Positions 1 through 8,105 of a DNA stretch of 64,000 bases are shown here, piece after piece (position 1 is the stretch's first letter; each line of letters starts with the position of its first letter). The position numbers and the translations under genes were made by a program. Origin of the DNA: Myxococcus xanthus (GTDB lineage: Bacteria; Myxococcota; Myxococcia; Myxococcales; Myxococcaceae); contig NZ_CP017174.1 in NCBI RefSeq assembly GCF_006402735.1, forward strand, positions 3,723,001 through 3,787,000, given 5' to 3'. The notes below the pieces were generated by a model. That model searched no databases. It was given only the letters and a program-made list of their open reading frames with translations, and was not told the DNA's origin.

Positions 1-53
1 ACAAGCCGAAGCGGAAGGGGTGGGTCCACAGCTTCGCGTTGAAGGCCGAATAA
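1..53 (+). CDS. C-terminal end of an unidentified protein (5' truncated)
   Basis: The window opens inside a reading frame (codons starting at base 3) that ends at TAA 51-53. The 16 visible codons have G or C in the third position in all but the last case, as in real genes here. The visible tail is basic then amphipathic (KPKRKGWVHSFALKAE). It is too short to assign a family. About 185 bases without a convincing gene separate it from the next CDS. Confidence 0.4.
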   Translation, partial: KPKRKGWVHSFALKAE

Positions 54-238
54 GCCCATCCTTTGAGAGAAGTGGATGACCCGCTACTTTGAGGCACCGA
101 GTCCCAAGGCGGGACCAACAAGCCAAGAGTGAGGCAAGGGGGACCGCTCACCGCACGGGGCGTGCTGGCCTGTAGGAAATAGGCCCACTGCGCGAGTATC
201 TGCGATGGTAGCTTCCTGCTCTGGGAGGTCATGCGCCT

Positions 239-1102
239 TTGATCCAACCGGTCAGATTGGCCCTTACGCTCGTTCTCGCGTGGGAGGCTGCGACGCCAGC
301 CATGGCGGCACAAGAGGAACGCGCGAAGCGGGACCGAGCGGTGTCCGTTGCAAACAGCCCCGCAGATGCTCTTCCTGTCGTCCGCGTTGCGCATGACACG
401 CCGACGCTCTTCCTGTTTCCGGCTCCCATCAACCGGAAGACCCTGACCTTCGACGAGTCGCGGATTCGCGTCCTCGATGCCGGTGAGCGGTCGGTCATTG
501 TTCAGCCCGTGGCGGACCTCCCTGAAGGCGAGCGCTACGAAGTCGGGGTCTTCTTCGCGGATGGCCGGGCTCCTGCGCGAGCTGCCTTCTCACTGATCAC
601 GGACCAGACCGAAGTGGACACGCGGATCGACGTGCAACGTCCCGAGTTGACGGACATTGCGTGCCCGGTAGACGTGCCGCGAACACCTCGACCCGAAGAC
701 TTCGTGCTGCTGGGGTTTGTCGACAAGGAAGGCGTAACGGCGACACTGATTAAGCCGTATGACGACGCGTCCCAAGGATTCTCCATAGTTTCAGCTATCG
801 CTTATCGTGGGCAGGGATGGGTGTTGGTCGATGCGACAATACGAAATCATCCTGGGCGGTCAATTTGGGAGCCGCGAGAGGCCGTGTTGACGGGACGTGC
901 TGGCTTGCCGCTGCGCGCTCGGATTGTGACAGTGGAAGCGGGGGAGATCGTTCCAGGTGGAAGTGGGCGCATTCTCGCGGTTGCTGAAGTAAATCAGTTG
1001 AGCGCGAGCCCGGTCTTCACGTTGGAGATGGTAGGGGATGGACGCATGCTCACGATTCCCAATGTGAGGCTGCCGAAGGTCGCCTCTGGGGGAACTCCAT
1101 GA
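239..1102 (+). CDS. DUF2381 (TIGR02268) family secreted protein
   Basis: A 287-residue protein starting at TTG 239, with GGGAGG at 223-228 as ribosome-binding site. The N-terminus is a plausible signal peptide (hydrophobic ALTLVLAW stretch, AMA-type cleavage site near residue 24), so an envelope location is predicted. Composition and the 'TLFLFPAPI' and 'VQPVADLPEGERY' segments fit the Myxococcus paralogous family DUF2381/TIGR02268, whose members usually sit beside Ser/Thr kinase genes; family membership is from recall. It overlaps the next gene by four bases (ATGA at 1099-1102), so it is translationally coupled to a transmembrane kinase. Its biochemical role is unknown. A sensor or partner for the kinase's extracytoplasmic domain is an inference from the pairing. 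Confidence 0.75.
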   Translation: MIQPVRLALTLVLAWEAATPAMAAQEERAKRDRAVSVANSPADALPVVRVAHDTPTLFLFPAPINRKTLTFDESRIRVLDAGERSVIVQPVADLPEGERYEVGVFFADGRAPARAAFSLITDQTEVDTRIDVQRPELTDIACPVDVPRTPRPEDFVLLGFVDKEGVTATLIKPYDDASQGFSIVSAIAYRGQGWVLVDATIRNHPGRSIWEPREAVLTGRAGLPLRARIVTVEAGEIVPGGSGRILAVAEVNQLSASPVFTLEMVGDGRMLTIPNVRLPKVASGGTP

Positions 1103-2892
1103 ACGTGATTTCGATGTTCCCGGCATCTGGCATGACCATCGATGGTTGGAGTGTTGTCAGGGAGCTTGGAAACGGAGGGTTTGCAGTCGTCTACCTCGTC
1201 GAGAAGCACGGTCGTAAATGCGCGCTCAAGTTGGCGCGTCATCGTGATTCGAGCGGGGACGACAAGCAAACACATGCGAGGACGCTTCGGGAGCTTTCGG
1301 CGCTCCTTCTCCTAGACCATCCGAATATCGTCAATCATCGAGGGTATGGGTACTCCGAGCCGGGGAATGTCTATCTTGCGCTTGAGTACATCGATGGGTG
1401 GACCCTTGCCGAATGGGCGGAGCGTAAACACCCCACGGTTCAAGAGGTCTTGCAGGTCTTCGATAAGATTTCCGCCGCGCTTTCCTACATGCACGGCCGT
1501 GGCGTTCTGCATCGGGATTTGAAGCTGTCCAACGTTTTGATCCGGAAGAGCGATGGCGAGCCGGTCATTATCGACTTTAGCTGTGCAAGCTACTCGTTGG
1601 CTGAAGAGCTGACGGATTGGGGCTTGCCTCCGGGGACGGATCGCTTTCGCGCGCCGGAGCAGTTCGCATGGCTTCGGGAGCACAAGGCCGAACAGCGCGC
1701 GAAGTACGCCTTCCGTGTCGCGGACGAGATTTTCGCGGTCGGCGCCATGCTCTATGAGTTACTGACTGACCCGCGACCGACGGAAGTCCAAGCGCGAGTT
1801 ACGCTCAACAGCACCGTCATGAAGCCGCCTCCCGCGCGTGCGTTGAACGAGCGTGTTCCAGAAGCTCTGAACGACCTCGTTGATTGCATCCTGTCGCGTG
1901 ACCCGGCCAAGCGTCCCGTCGACACCGAGGCGCTACGTCGCGAACTGGGCGAACTCCTGGCCTATTCGAGCGCGGAGTTCCTGTCCCCGGTGCATCCTCC
2001 GTCCGAACAGCGGCAGCAGGATGCGCCGGAACAGGTGCTGCCTCCCGTGGAGGTTCCGGACCCGCGAGAACCCCTTGATCGTGGTCCTGGGCGTGCTGGA
2101 AGGGGGCTCCTGGCGGGTTTGGCTACGCTCGTCGTGCTAGCTGTGGCCGGGGGATTCTGGCTCAGCCTCGGAGAAGCGACGCAGTCTCGGGAGTCGCAGG
2201 TTGCTAGTGCGTCACCCCCTCCCAGTTCCCCGCATTCCGCGCCGCTCCCATCGGCCGCCCCTGCTATGTCACCTCCTAGCCCCCCTCCTGTGCTGCTGAC
2301 GGGGCAAGTAACTGCCGCTCCGAAGGAAGGTTCGACCGTGAAGACGACTCCGTCACCCGAAGTCCCACCCCAAGGACGCCAGTCACGCGGGAGGACGAAA
2401 GCCGCCGCTGCTGCCGACTGCGCGACGATGACGCTCGTTGCGGCGCTCGCGGCGGGTTGCCCTGGGGCGCAGATTCGGCCCGAAGCGTTCACCTGTCCGG
2501 CTGGTGCGGAAGAGGTGATGCGGGAGGATCTGCGTTGGAAGGTGAATCAGAGTTTTGTCCTCACCTTGGATTCCCGACATGCGACAGACGACGACGTTTG
2601 GTTCACGGCTGGCGCGGATGTGGTGGGGGTTGTTCCAAAGGGCATTCCGTCGGGGCAAAGAGCGTTCGCTCCCCCAGGAACGCGCTTCTATGGCAAGGCA
2701 TACTTCCTTTCCGACCGATTGGGCCGCTCGGAGGGGCCTGCATTGGTCATCCGCTACGACCGAGTGAAATTGCCAGGACAGGACGAGCGCCCCGTTTGCT
2801 TCGTCGTAGAGAACCCTTCTAAGGGGTATTCGGATGGCAGGGTGAAGGCGAACAACTTTGGGGGCGGCTACGTCGTGGACCGGTGGCCCTGA
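1099..2892 (+). CDS. Transmembrane Ser/Thr protein kinase (PknB-type)
   Basis: A 597-residue protein with a kinase domain at about residues 15-290, a Pro-rich linker, one membrane helix at about 336-357, then a Ser/Pro-rich segment and a roughly 170-residue C-terminal domain outside the cytoplasm. Catalytic features seen: glycine loop GNGGF (24-28), ATP-binding Lys44, Glu65 as the likely helix-C partner, HRD at 138-140 with Lys142 and Asn145, and APE at 185-187. The metal-binding DFG is DFS (159-161), an unusual substitution. The catalytic Asp is intact, so it is probably active. It is coupled by a four-base overlap to the upstream DUF2381 gene. The C-terminal domain has several Cys residues and no recognised family. 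Confidence 0.88.
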   Translation: MNVISMFPASGMTIDGWSVVRELGNGGFAVVYLVEKHGRKCALKLARHRDSSGDDKQTHARTLRELSALLLLDHPNIVNHRGYGYSEPGNVYLALEYIDGWTLAEWAERKHPTVQEVLQVFDKISAALSYMHGRGVLHRDLKLSNVLIRKSDGEPVIIDFSCASYSLAEELTDWGLPPGTDRFRAPEQFAWLREHKAEQRAKYAFRVADEIFAVGAMLYELLTDPRPTEVQARVTLNSTVMKPPPARALNERVPEALNDLVDCILSRDPAKRPVDTEALRRELGELLAYSSAEFLSPVHPPSEQRQQDAPEQVLPPVEVPDPREPLDRGPGRAGRGLLAGLATLVVLAVAGGFWLSLGEATQSRESQVASASPPPSSPHSAPLPSAAPAMSPPSPPPVLLTGQVTAAPKEGSTVKTTPSPEVPPQGRQSRGRTKAAAAADCATMTLVAALAAGCPGAQIRPEAFTCPAGAEEVMREDLRWKVNQSFVLTLDSRHATDDDVWFTAGADVVGVVPKGIPSGQRAFAPPGTRFYGKAYFLSDRLGRSEGPALVIRYDRVKLPGQDERPVCFVVENPSKGYSDGRVKANNFGGGYVVDRWP

Positions 2893-3049
2893 ACGCCCCT
2901 GGGAGAACGTAATAGGTAGGAGGTGTCAATTTCGGCCCGAACAAGCCGTTTTGACCCCATGACCCGTGAGGGCGTTCCCTCGATCAGATGCCGCAGGTAG
3001 CGTTTTCCTCGTCGCATTGGTTGCGAGTTCGCACACGAGGGGCAACGGC

Positions 3050-4204
3050 ATGTCGAAGGCAATCGAGTTCAAGATTCCGCGAGGGGCAATCCTCTTCTCG
3101 GCGGACGGGGTCGGCTACGAGTTCCGCGAGGACTTGGGGCCAACGCACCACGGGATGTCCCTGTTCGTAGCGCGGCTGCGGTCTGCGTCCGGGGCGCCTC
3201 GTGGGAAGGTGCTGCTCAAAGCGGTTCCGGCTCCATCGGAAACGGAAGGCGCTCGGGTCATGCGTGCGCGAACGAAGCTCGACGAACAGGTTCGCCTTGC
3301 GACGTTCCTCAAGCATCCGGCCATCCTCAAGGTGCATGGACTGCACAAGGTCGAGGGCTACTGGTACGTCAGCACGGAGCACCCGGATGGCCACTCCCTG
3401 AACGAACTGCTGACGCTCGTCGGTGAGAGTAGGCGATGGTTCTCGCCGCTCTTTGTGCTCTACGTCGGCGCTCAGGTCGCGGCGGCCCTTGATCACGCGC
3501 ACTCCGCGAAGGACGGGCAGGGCTGGCCGCTGAACATCGTTCATCGGGCCGTCGACGTTGAGCACATCTTCGTCAACTGGGACGGGACGGTTCAGCTCGC
3601 CGACTTCGGCCTCGCGCTGTCCGACTTGCCGGGCCGAGTGGCCTCGTCGGCGCGCGGCCCCTTAGGGGACCACTTCTATTCGTCGCCAGAAATGCTCCTC
3701 GGGGGGAGTGTCGACGCGCGCTCCGACCTCTTCACGCTGGGCGTCGTGCTGCTCGAACTGGCGACGGGGAAGAACCTGCTCTTCTGCCCGGACGACATCA
3801 CGCCCGAAGTCATGGCCTCGCTGCCCACGAAGAAGCGTCGGCGGGTGGCTCGGGCGGTCAAGCGGGCCACGCTTGCGGGGGCGCCGCCGTTGGTGTCTGA
3901 CGCGATTTGGCGCGCGGCGACGCTGACGGCTGCGGACGTAGACGCGATGACTGAGGGGCTTCCCCAGGGGCTACGCGTGACGCTGAACCGGCTCCTTCGG
4001 GTTGCGCCTCGTGAGCGCTACCAGTCGGCAGGGGAGTTGGCGGCCCACCTGACGGCCTGGCTTGGCGGCACCTTCACGAAGGCCGACGCCGCAGCCGAGG
4101 TGAAGTCTCGAGCTGCTCAGGCAGAAGCGGCGCTGGATTCGATGGCGACCCTGCCGCCTCGTGGTCGCGGCAAGCGCAAGCCGGATGACGTGACGACGGC
4201 GTGA
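3050..4204 (+). CDS. Kinase-fold protein lacking the catalytic Asp (predicted pseudokinase)
   Basis: A 384-residue protein from ATG 3050 (GAGGGG at 3037-3042); a GTG at 2966 would add 28 residues but lacks as good a ribosome-binding site. The fold is that of a bacterial Ser/Thr kinase: Lys57 in the VLLKAV strand, DFG at 185-187, and SPE (212-214) in place of APE. The catalytic loop is badly altered: HRD is HRA (165-167), the following Lys is Asp and the loop Asn is His172. No transmembrane helix is seen, so it should be cytosolic. It follows the active-looking kinase by 157 bases in the same direction. It could be an allosteric or scaffold partner of that kinase; this is an inference. Confidence 0.8.
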   Translation: MSKAIEFKIPRGAILFSADGVGYEFREDLGPTHHGMSLFVARLRSASGAPRGKVLLKAVPAPSETEGARVMRARTKLDEQVRLATFLKHPAILKVHGLHKVEGYWYVSTEHPDGHSLNELLTLVGESRRWFSPLFVLYVGAQVAAALDHAHSAKDGQGWPLNIVHRAVDVEHIFVNWDGTVQLADFGLALSDLPGRVASSARGPLGDHFYSSPEMLLGGSVDARSDLFTLGVVLLELATGKNLLFCPDDITPEVMASLPTKKRRRVARAVKRATLAGAPPLVSDAIWRAATLTAADVDAMTEGLPQGLRVTLNRLLRVAPRERYQSAGELAAHLTAWLGGTFTKADAAAEVKSRAAQAEAALDSMATLPPRGRGKRKPDDVTTA

Positions 4205-4302
4205 TTGAGGTGCTTCTGGGCCAGTCGACGCAGTCGGGAAACAGGATGCGTTGGCCCGCGAAGGAACAACAAAGGAACAACACGGAGCGGCCAAAAACGA
4301 AC

Positions 4303-4340
4303 GGGGTTGGACAGTTCGCACTGTCCAACCCCGCGTTTTT
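4303..4340. terminator. Bidirectional rho-independent terminator
   Basis: A perfect 12-bp stem (4303-4314 with 4321-4332) around a six-base loop. It is followed by GCGTTTTT on the plus strand and, read leftward, by GTTCGTTTTT. It can end both the kinase transcription unit and the leftward tRNA transcript. Confidence 0.85.
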
Positions 4341-4343
4341 ACA

Positions 4344-4416
4344 TGTCCCCGACGGGATTCGAACCCGTGTTACCGGCTTGAAAGGCCAGCGTCCTGGGCC
4401 TCTAGACGACGGGGAC
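4344..4416 (-). tRNA. tRNA-Glu (anticodon UUC)
   Basis: A 73-base gene read on the minus strand. The acceptor stem GTCCCCG pairs with CGGGGAC and is followed by discriminator A. The anticodon loop CTTTCAA gives UUC. The T arm contains GGTTCGAATCC. CCA is not encoded. It lies 23 bases downstream of the tRNA-Lys gene in the same direction, probably co-transcribed, and ends at the adjoining terminator. Confidence 0.95.
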
Positions 4417-4439
4417 AGCACACCTTCACTTCAACCACA

Positions 4440-4512
<73 letters not shown>

Positions 4513-4704
4513 GCACTATTCTTTTTTAAATTTTTCGCCACCACCCCGGAAGCCCCCGGGGCAGGCGCTTCCTACCAGCACTCAGCGACGCTTTCCACTG
4601 GCGAGCGCATGGGGCCGTTTCTGACAGCGCCCCGACCGCTTTCCGGTGAACGTCCGGGCCAGTGCCCTTCGCCCCGCGTCACCCCGTGGCGATATACAGG
4701 AGCC

Positions 4705-5235
4705 ATGTCCCAGGACGTACATCCGGATGAACAGGAGACCGAGGACGACGCCGAGCGGGCTCCGTTCCGCCGCTACCTCACCCGGGCGGGCGCCGAGCGC
4801 CTGCACCGCGAACTCGTCCACCTTCTCAACGAGGAGCGCCCCAAGGTGACGGCCGAGGTCTCCGCTGCCGCCGCTCAGGGCGACCGCTCCGAGAACGCCG
4901 AGTACATCTACGGGAAGAAGCGTCTGCGTGAAATCGACCGCCGCCTCCGTTTCCTCCAGAAGCGCCTGGACACCGCCACCATCGTCACGCCCGCCGAGCA
5001 GACCGACCGCTCCCGCGTCTTCTTCGGGGCGACGGTGAGCCTGGAGGACGAGGACGGCGGCCGCAGCACCTACCAGATCGTCGGTTCCGACGAGATTGAC
5101 GCCTCGGGCGGGCGCATCAGCGTCGAATCCCCCATGGGGCGGGCACTCCTTCGCAAGGCCGTGGGAGACTCGGTCGAGGTGCGGCGGCCACGCGGGGACA
5201 TCGAACTCACGGTGGTGGACATCCGCTACGAATAG
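4705..5235 (+). CDS. greB: Transcription elongation factor GreB
   Basis: A 176-residue protein of the GreA/GreB family, which inserts a coiled coil into the RNA polymerase secondary channel and triggers cleavage of backtracked transcripts. The coiled-coil tip GDRSENAEY and the following YGKKRLREIDRR segment are GreB-type rather than GreA-type. A C-terminal FKBP-like domain follows (about residues 100-176). The N-terminus has an acidic extension of roughly 20 residues. ATG 4705 was chosen because the family match begins soon after it; AGGAG ends only two bases before it, and a GATATA element lies just upstream. An in-frame ATG at 4609 is less likely. The next gene follows after nine bases, suggesting an operon. 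Confidence 0.92.
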   Translation: MSQDVHPDEQETEDDAERAPFRRYLTRAGAERLHRELVHLLNEERPKVTAEVSAAAAQGDRSENAEYIYGKKRLREIDRRLRFLQKRLDTATIVTPAEQTDRSRVFFGATVSLEDEDGGRSTYQIVGSDEIDASGGRISVESPMGRALLRKAVGDSVEVRRPRGDIELTVVDIRYE

Positions 5236-5244
5236 GTGGAAGCC

Positions 5245-6192
5245 ATGCCTCGGATTCAGCCCGTCAACCCCCGCTACCGTCGCATCTATCAGGCGCTGAG
5301 CGGGCCGGACCTGGCCGTTTCCGAGAGCGCGGGGATGACCCTGGAAGACCTGGGGCTGGGCAGCGCCGAAGCCTCCCGCGCGGACCTCGTCTTCGGCACC
5401 TACAGCCCCCAGGGCCTGGAGCGGGCCCTGCGTGCCTATGGGCTGTTCCAGCGCGTCGAGGAGCGGGTAGGGCCGCTGGAGCTTCGCGTCGTGTGCACGG
5501 ACCCGTACCGGCCACGCATCATCCTTTGGAGCAGGCGGTTCTATGTCCCCGTGGCGGACCTGGACCTGCGGCGGACGACCGGGGCCGAGGTGGGGTTCGG
5601 TGACGCGCTCGCCGCCACGCCGCTGCTGTACCTGGACTCGCTGTTGCTCCAGAACCCGGGGCGCGCCTTCGACTGGAACCGGCCGCCGCTGCCCGGGCAG
5701 AACCACCCCGGGCTCAAGCTCGCCGGCCACATCCTGGACGTGCTCCTGCTGATGGCCCGCCGTATCGGCACCGAGGCCCTGGCCCTCACGCCTTCCACCT
5801 TCGCCGCCGCTTGCGTCTATGACCGCCGCTTCCTCTTCGTGGATGGCGCCGCGCAGGGCCGCTTCCTCGCGCTTCGTCAGGCGGGGCGGCACCTGCCGCG
5901 CTGGCTCCATGCGTGGGCGGTGGAGCTGCACTGCATGCGGGACCAGCACGGAGAGGCCGTGACCTTCAAACCTTCGCCCATGGTGTCTCCGCTGAGCTCG
6001 CGGCTGGGGCAGCACTTCGATGCGAACGCGTGGGATGACGCGCTCCAACTAGAGGCCCGGCGGCAGCTCACGCTGGATGAGGAGACGCTTCAGCGGCGCT
6101 TTCCCTGGGAGCGGATGCCCCCGGGGCCGCCGCCCGAGCGGGTGGCGGAGCTGCTCGGATATGATCCGCTCGCGCCTGTCGTGGCGCACTGA
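5245..6192 (+). CDS. Conserved hypothetical protein downstream of greB
   Basis: A 315-residue soluble-looking protein without a signal peptide or clear membrane helix. ATG 5245 was chosen over GTG 5236 because AGGTGGA lies at the right distance before it. Visible features are a segment with several Arg and Tyr residues near residue 90-110 (DPYRPRIILW), a hydrophobic helix around 165-180 (HILDVLLLMARRIG) and a hydrophilic C-terminus. I do not recognise a family. Its spacing from greB suggests co-transcription, but no function follows from that. Confidence 0.75.
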   Translation: MPRIQPVNPRYRRIYQALSGPDLAVSESAGMTLEDLGLGSAEASRADLVFGTYSPQGLERALRAYGLFQRVEERVGPLELRVVCTDPYRPRIILWSRRFYVPVADLDLRRTTGAEVGFGDALAATPLLYLDSLLLQNPGRAFDWNRPPLPGQNHPGLKLAGHILDVLLLMARRIGTEALALTPSTFAAACVYDRRFLFVDGAAQGRFLALRQAGRHLPRWLHAWAVELHCMRDQHGEAVTFKPSPMVSPLSSRLGQHFDANAWDDALQLEARRQLTLDEETLQRRFPWERMPPGPPPERVAELLGYDPLAPVVAH

Positions 6193-6320
6193 ACGGACGG
6201 CCGCTCGTGCTACAGGGCTGATCCATGGTGACTCGCCGAAAGGCGCCATGCGGACCGCCGTCATCCCCGGCGTCTGGGGCGTGGGGTTTCGGACAGCCGC
6301 ACGTCCTGGCGACAAGCAGG

Positions 6321-6349
6321 CTGTTTCCCCTGAAGCCGGTGCCTATAGT
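6321..6349 (+). promoter_or_regulatory. Possible sigma-70 type promoter upstream of the PIN-PhoH gene
   Basis: A TATAGT -10-like element at 6344-6349 lies 17 bases after a weak -35-like CTGTTT (6321-6326), giving a start about 60 bases before the ATG at 6418. The -35 match is poor, so this is tentative. No gene is seen in the 225-base gap. Confidence 0.3.
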
Positions 6350-6417
6350 GGTCAGGAGACTCACCGTCGCACGGTCCCTCGCGGTCGCAGCCGAACCTTC
6401 AGGTCGCGCAACCCACG

Positions 6418-7737
6418 ATGCGTAAGAACTTCATTCTCGACACCAACGTCCTTCTTCACGATCCCCGCAGCATCTACGGCTTCAAAGACAACAACGTCAT
6501 CATCCCCATCTACGTCATCGAGGAGATCGACCAGTTCAAGCGCGATCTCTCCGAGCTGGGCCGCAACGCGCGCCTGGTGGCGCGCTACCTGGATTCGTTC
6601 CGCGCCGAGGGCTCCCTGAAGGAAGGGGTGCCTCTGCCGCACGGTGGCTTGTTGCGGGTGAGCTTCACCGAGCGTGCGCTGCCTCCGTCCATGGCGGACA
6701 GCAACCTGATGGACAACCGCATCCTCGGGGTGGCGCTCGACCTGATGAAGGCGGAGCCGGACACGCAGGCCGTCTTCATCACCAAGGACACCAACCTCCG
6801 CATCCGCGCGGACGCCCTGGGCCTCATTGCCCAGGACTACGACACCGAGCGGGTGGAAATCACGGAGCTGTACACCGGCTTCGCCGAGCGGCTGGTCCCC
6901 AAGGACCTGGTGGACCAGATGTACCGCCAGGGCGCCGAGGTGGAGCTGCCGGACGCCGAGTCCCTGTTCGCCAACCAGGTGGTGCTCCTCAAGGACGAGA
7001 CGAACCCGTCCCACACCGCCATGGGCCGCTTCAATGGGTCCAAGGGCCGCCTGGTGCCCCTGGTGCGGCAGATCAAGGACGGGACGTGGGGCGTCCGCCC
7101 GCGCAACATGGAGCAGGCCTTCTGCCTGGACCTGCTGCTCAACGACGACATCAAGCTGGTCACCATCGTCGGCAAGGCGGGCACGGGCAAGACGCTGCTC
7201 GCCATCGCCGCGGGCCTGCAGAAGGTGACGGAGGAGGGGCTCTACCAGAAGCTGCTGGTCAGCCGTCCCATCTTCCCGTTGGGCCGGGACATCGGGTATC
7301 TGCCCGGCAGCGTCGAGGAGAAGCTGAACCCCTGGATGCAGCCCATCTTCGACAACGTGGAGTTCCTGATGAACCTCAGCCGCGCGGACAAGAAGGCCGG
7401 GCGCGGCTACCACGAACTGCTGGACCTGGGGCTGATGGAGATTGAGCCGCTCACGTACATCCGCGGCCGCAGCCTGCCCAATCAGTTCATCATCGTGGAC
7501 GAGGCGCAGAACCTCACGCCGCACGAGGTGAAGACCATCATCACCCGCGTGGGCGACAACACGAAGATCATCCTCACGGGAGACCCGTTCCAGATCGACA
7601 ACCCGTACGTGGACGCGACGAACAACGGCCTGGTCCACGTGGTCAACCGCTTCAAGAGCGAGAAGATCGCGGCGCACATCACCATGTCGAAGGGTGAGCG
7701 CAGCGCCCTGGCCGAGCTCGCCGCCAACCTGCTGTAG
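6418..7737 (+). CDS. PhoH family ATPase with N-terminal PIN domain (PhoH2/YlaK type)
   Basis: A 439-residue protein. Residues 1-140 form a PIN nuclease domain: FILDTNVLL supplies the first acidic residue, EEIDQFKRD follows, and ITKDTNLR near the end of the domain is typical. Residues about 230-439 form a PhoH P-loop ATPase with Walker A GKAGTGKT, Walker B FIIVDEAQN and an LTGDPFQID motif. This architecture is known in proteins proposed to unwind and cleave RNA. All the motifs appear intact, so both activities are plausible. The gene stands alone on its strand with DUF493 15 bases downstream, so the two are probably co-transcribed. Confidence 0.92.
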   Translation: MRKNFILDTNVLLHDPRSIYGFKDNNVIIPIYVIEEIDQFKRDLSELGRNARLVARYLDSFRAEGSLKEGVPLPHGGLLRVSFTERALPPSMADSNLMDNRILGVALDLMKAEPDTQAVFITKDTNLRIRADALGLIAQDYDTERVEITELYTGFAERLVPKDLVDQMYRQGAEVELPDAESLFANQVVLLKDETNPSHTAMGRFNGSKGRLVPLVRQIKDGTWGVRPRNMEQAFCLDLLLNDDIKLVTIVGKAGTGKTLLAIAAGLQKVTEEGLYQKLLVSRPIFPLGRDIGYLPGSVEEKLNPWMQPIFDNVEFLMNLSRADKKAGRGYHELLDLGLMEIEPLTYIRGRSLPNQFIIVDEAQNLTPHEVKTIITRVGDNTKIILTGDPFQIDNPYVDATNNGLVHVVNRFKSEKIAAHITMSKGERSALAELAANLL

Positions 7738-7752
7738 CCGCTGGTACGAGAC

Positions 7753-8058
7753 ATGACGAAGGAAGACGCAGGAAGCCCTCCCGCCGGCGAAGGGGAGAAG
7801 AAGCCCCTCATCGAGTTCCCCTCCGTCTACACCTTCAAGGTGATGGGCGCGCAGGGGGCCGGCTTCGTGGACCATGTCCGTGAGCTGTTCAAGCGGCTCC
7901 TGGGCACGGAACTCTCGCCGGACTCCATCCACGAGCAGCCCAGCAGCAAGGGCAAGTACGTCTCCCTGAGCGTGTCCGTGTACCTGTTGTCCGAGGAGCA
8001 GCGGCGCGCCATCTACGACGGGCTCCACAAGGACGAGCGGGTCATCTACTACTTGTAG
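7753..8058 (+). CDS. DUF493 family protein (YbeD-like)
   Basis: A 101-residue cytosolic protein. After a Lys/Glu-rich N-terminus it carries the DUF493 pattern: 'IEFPSVYTFKVMG' beginning the first strand and 'SSKGKYVSLSVSVYL' in the middle of a small alpha/beta sandwich of ACT-like topology. The family is widespread and its function unsettled. It begins 15 bases after the PIN-PhoH gene. Confidence 0.85.
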   Translation: MTKEDAGSPPAGEGEKKPLIEFPSVYTFKVMGAQGAGFVDHVRELFKRLLGTELSPDSIHEQPSSKGKYVSLSVSVYLLSEEQRRAIYDGLHKDERVIYYL

Positions 8059-8105
8059 GGGACCGTGGCTGGAAGTCTCTGGAGGAGGCGGGTATATGGG
8101 GAGCC

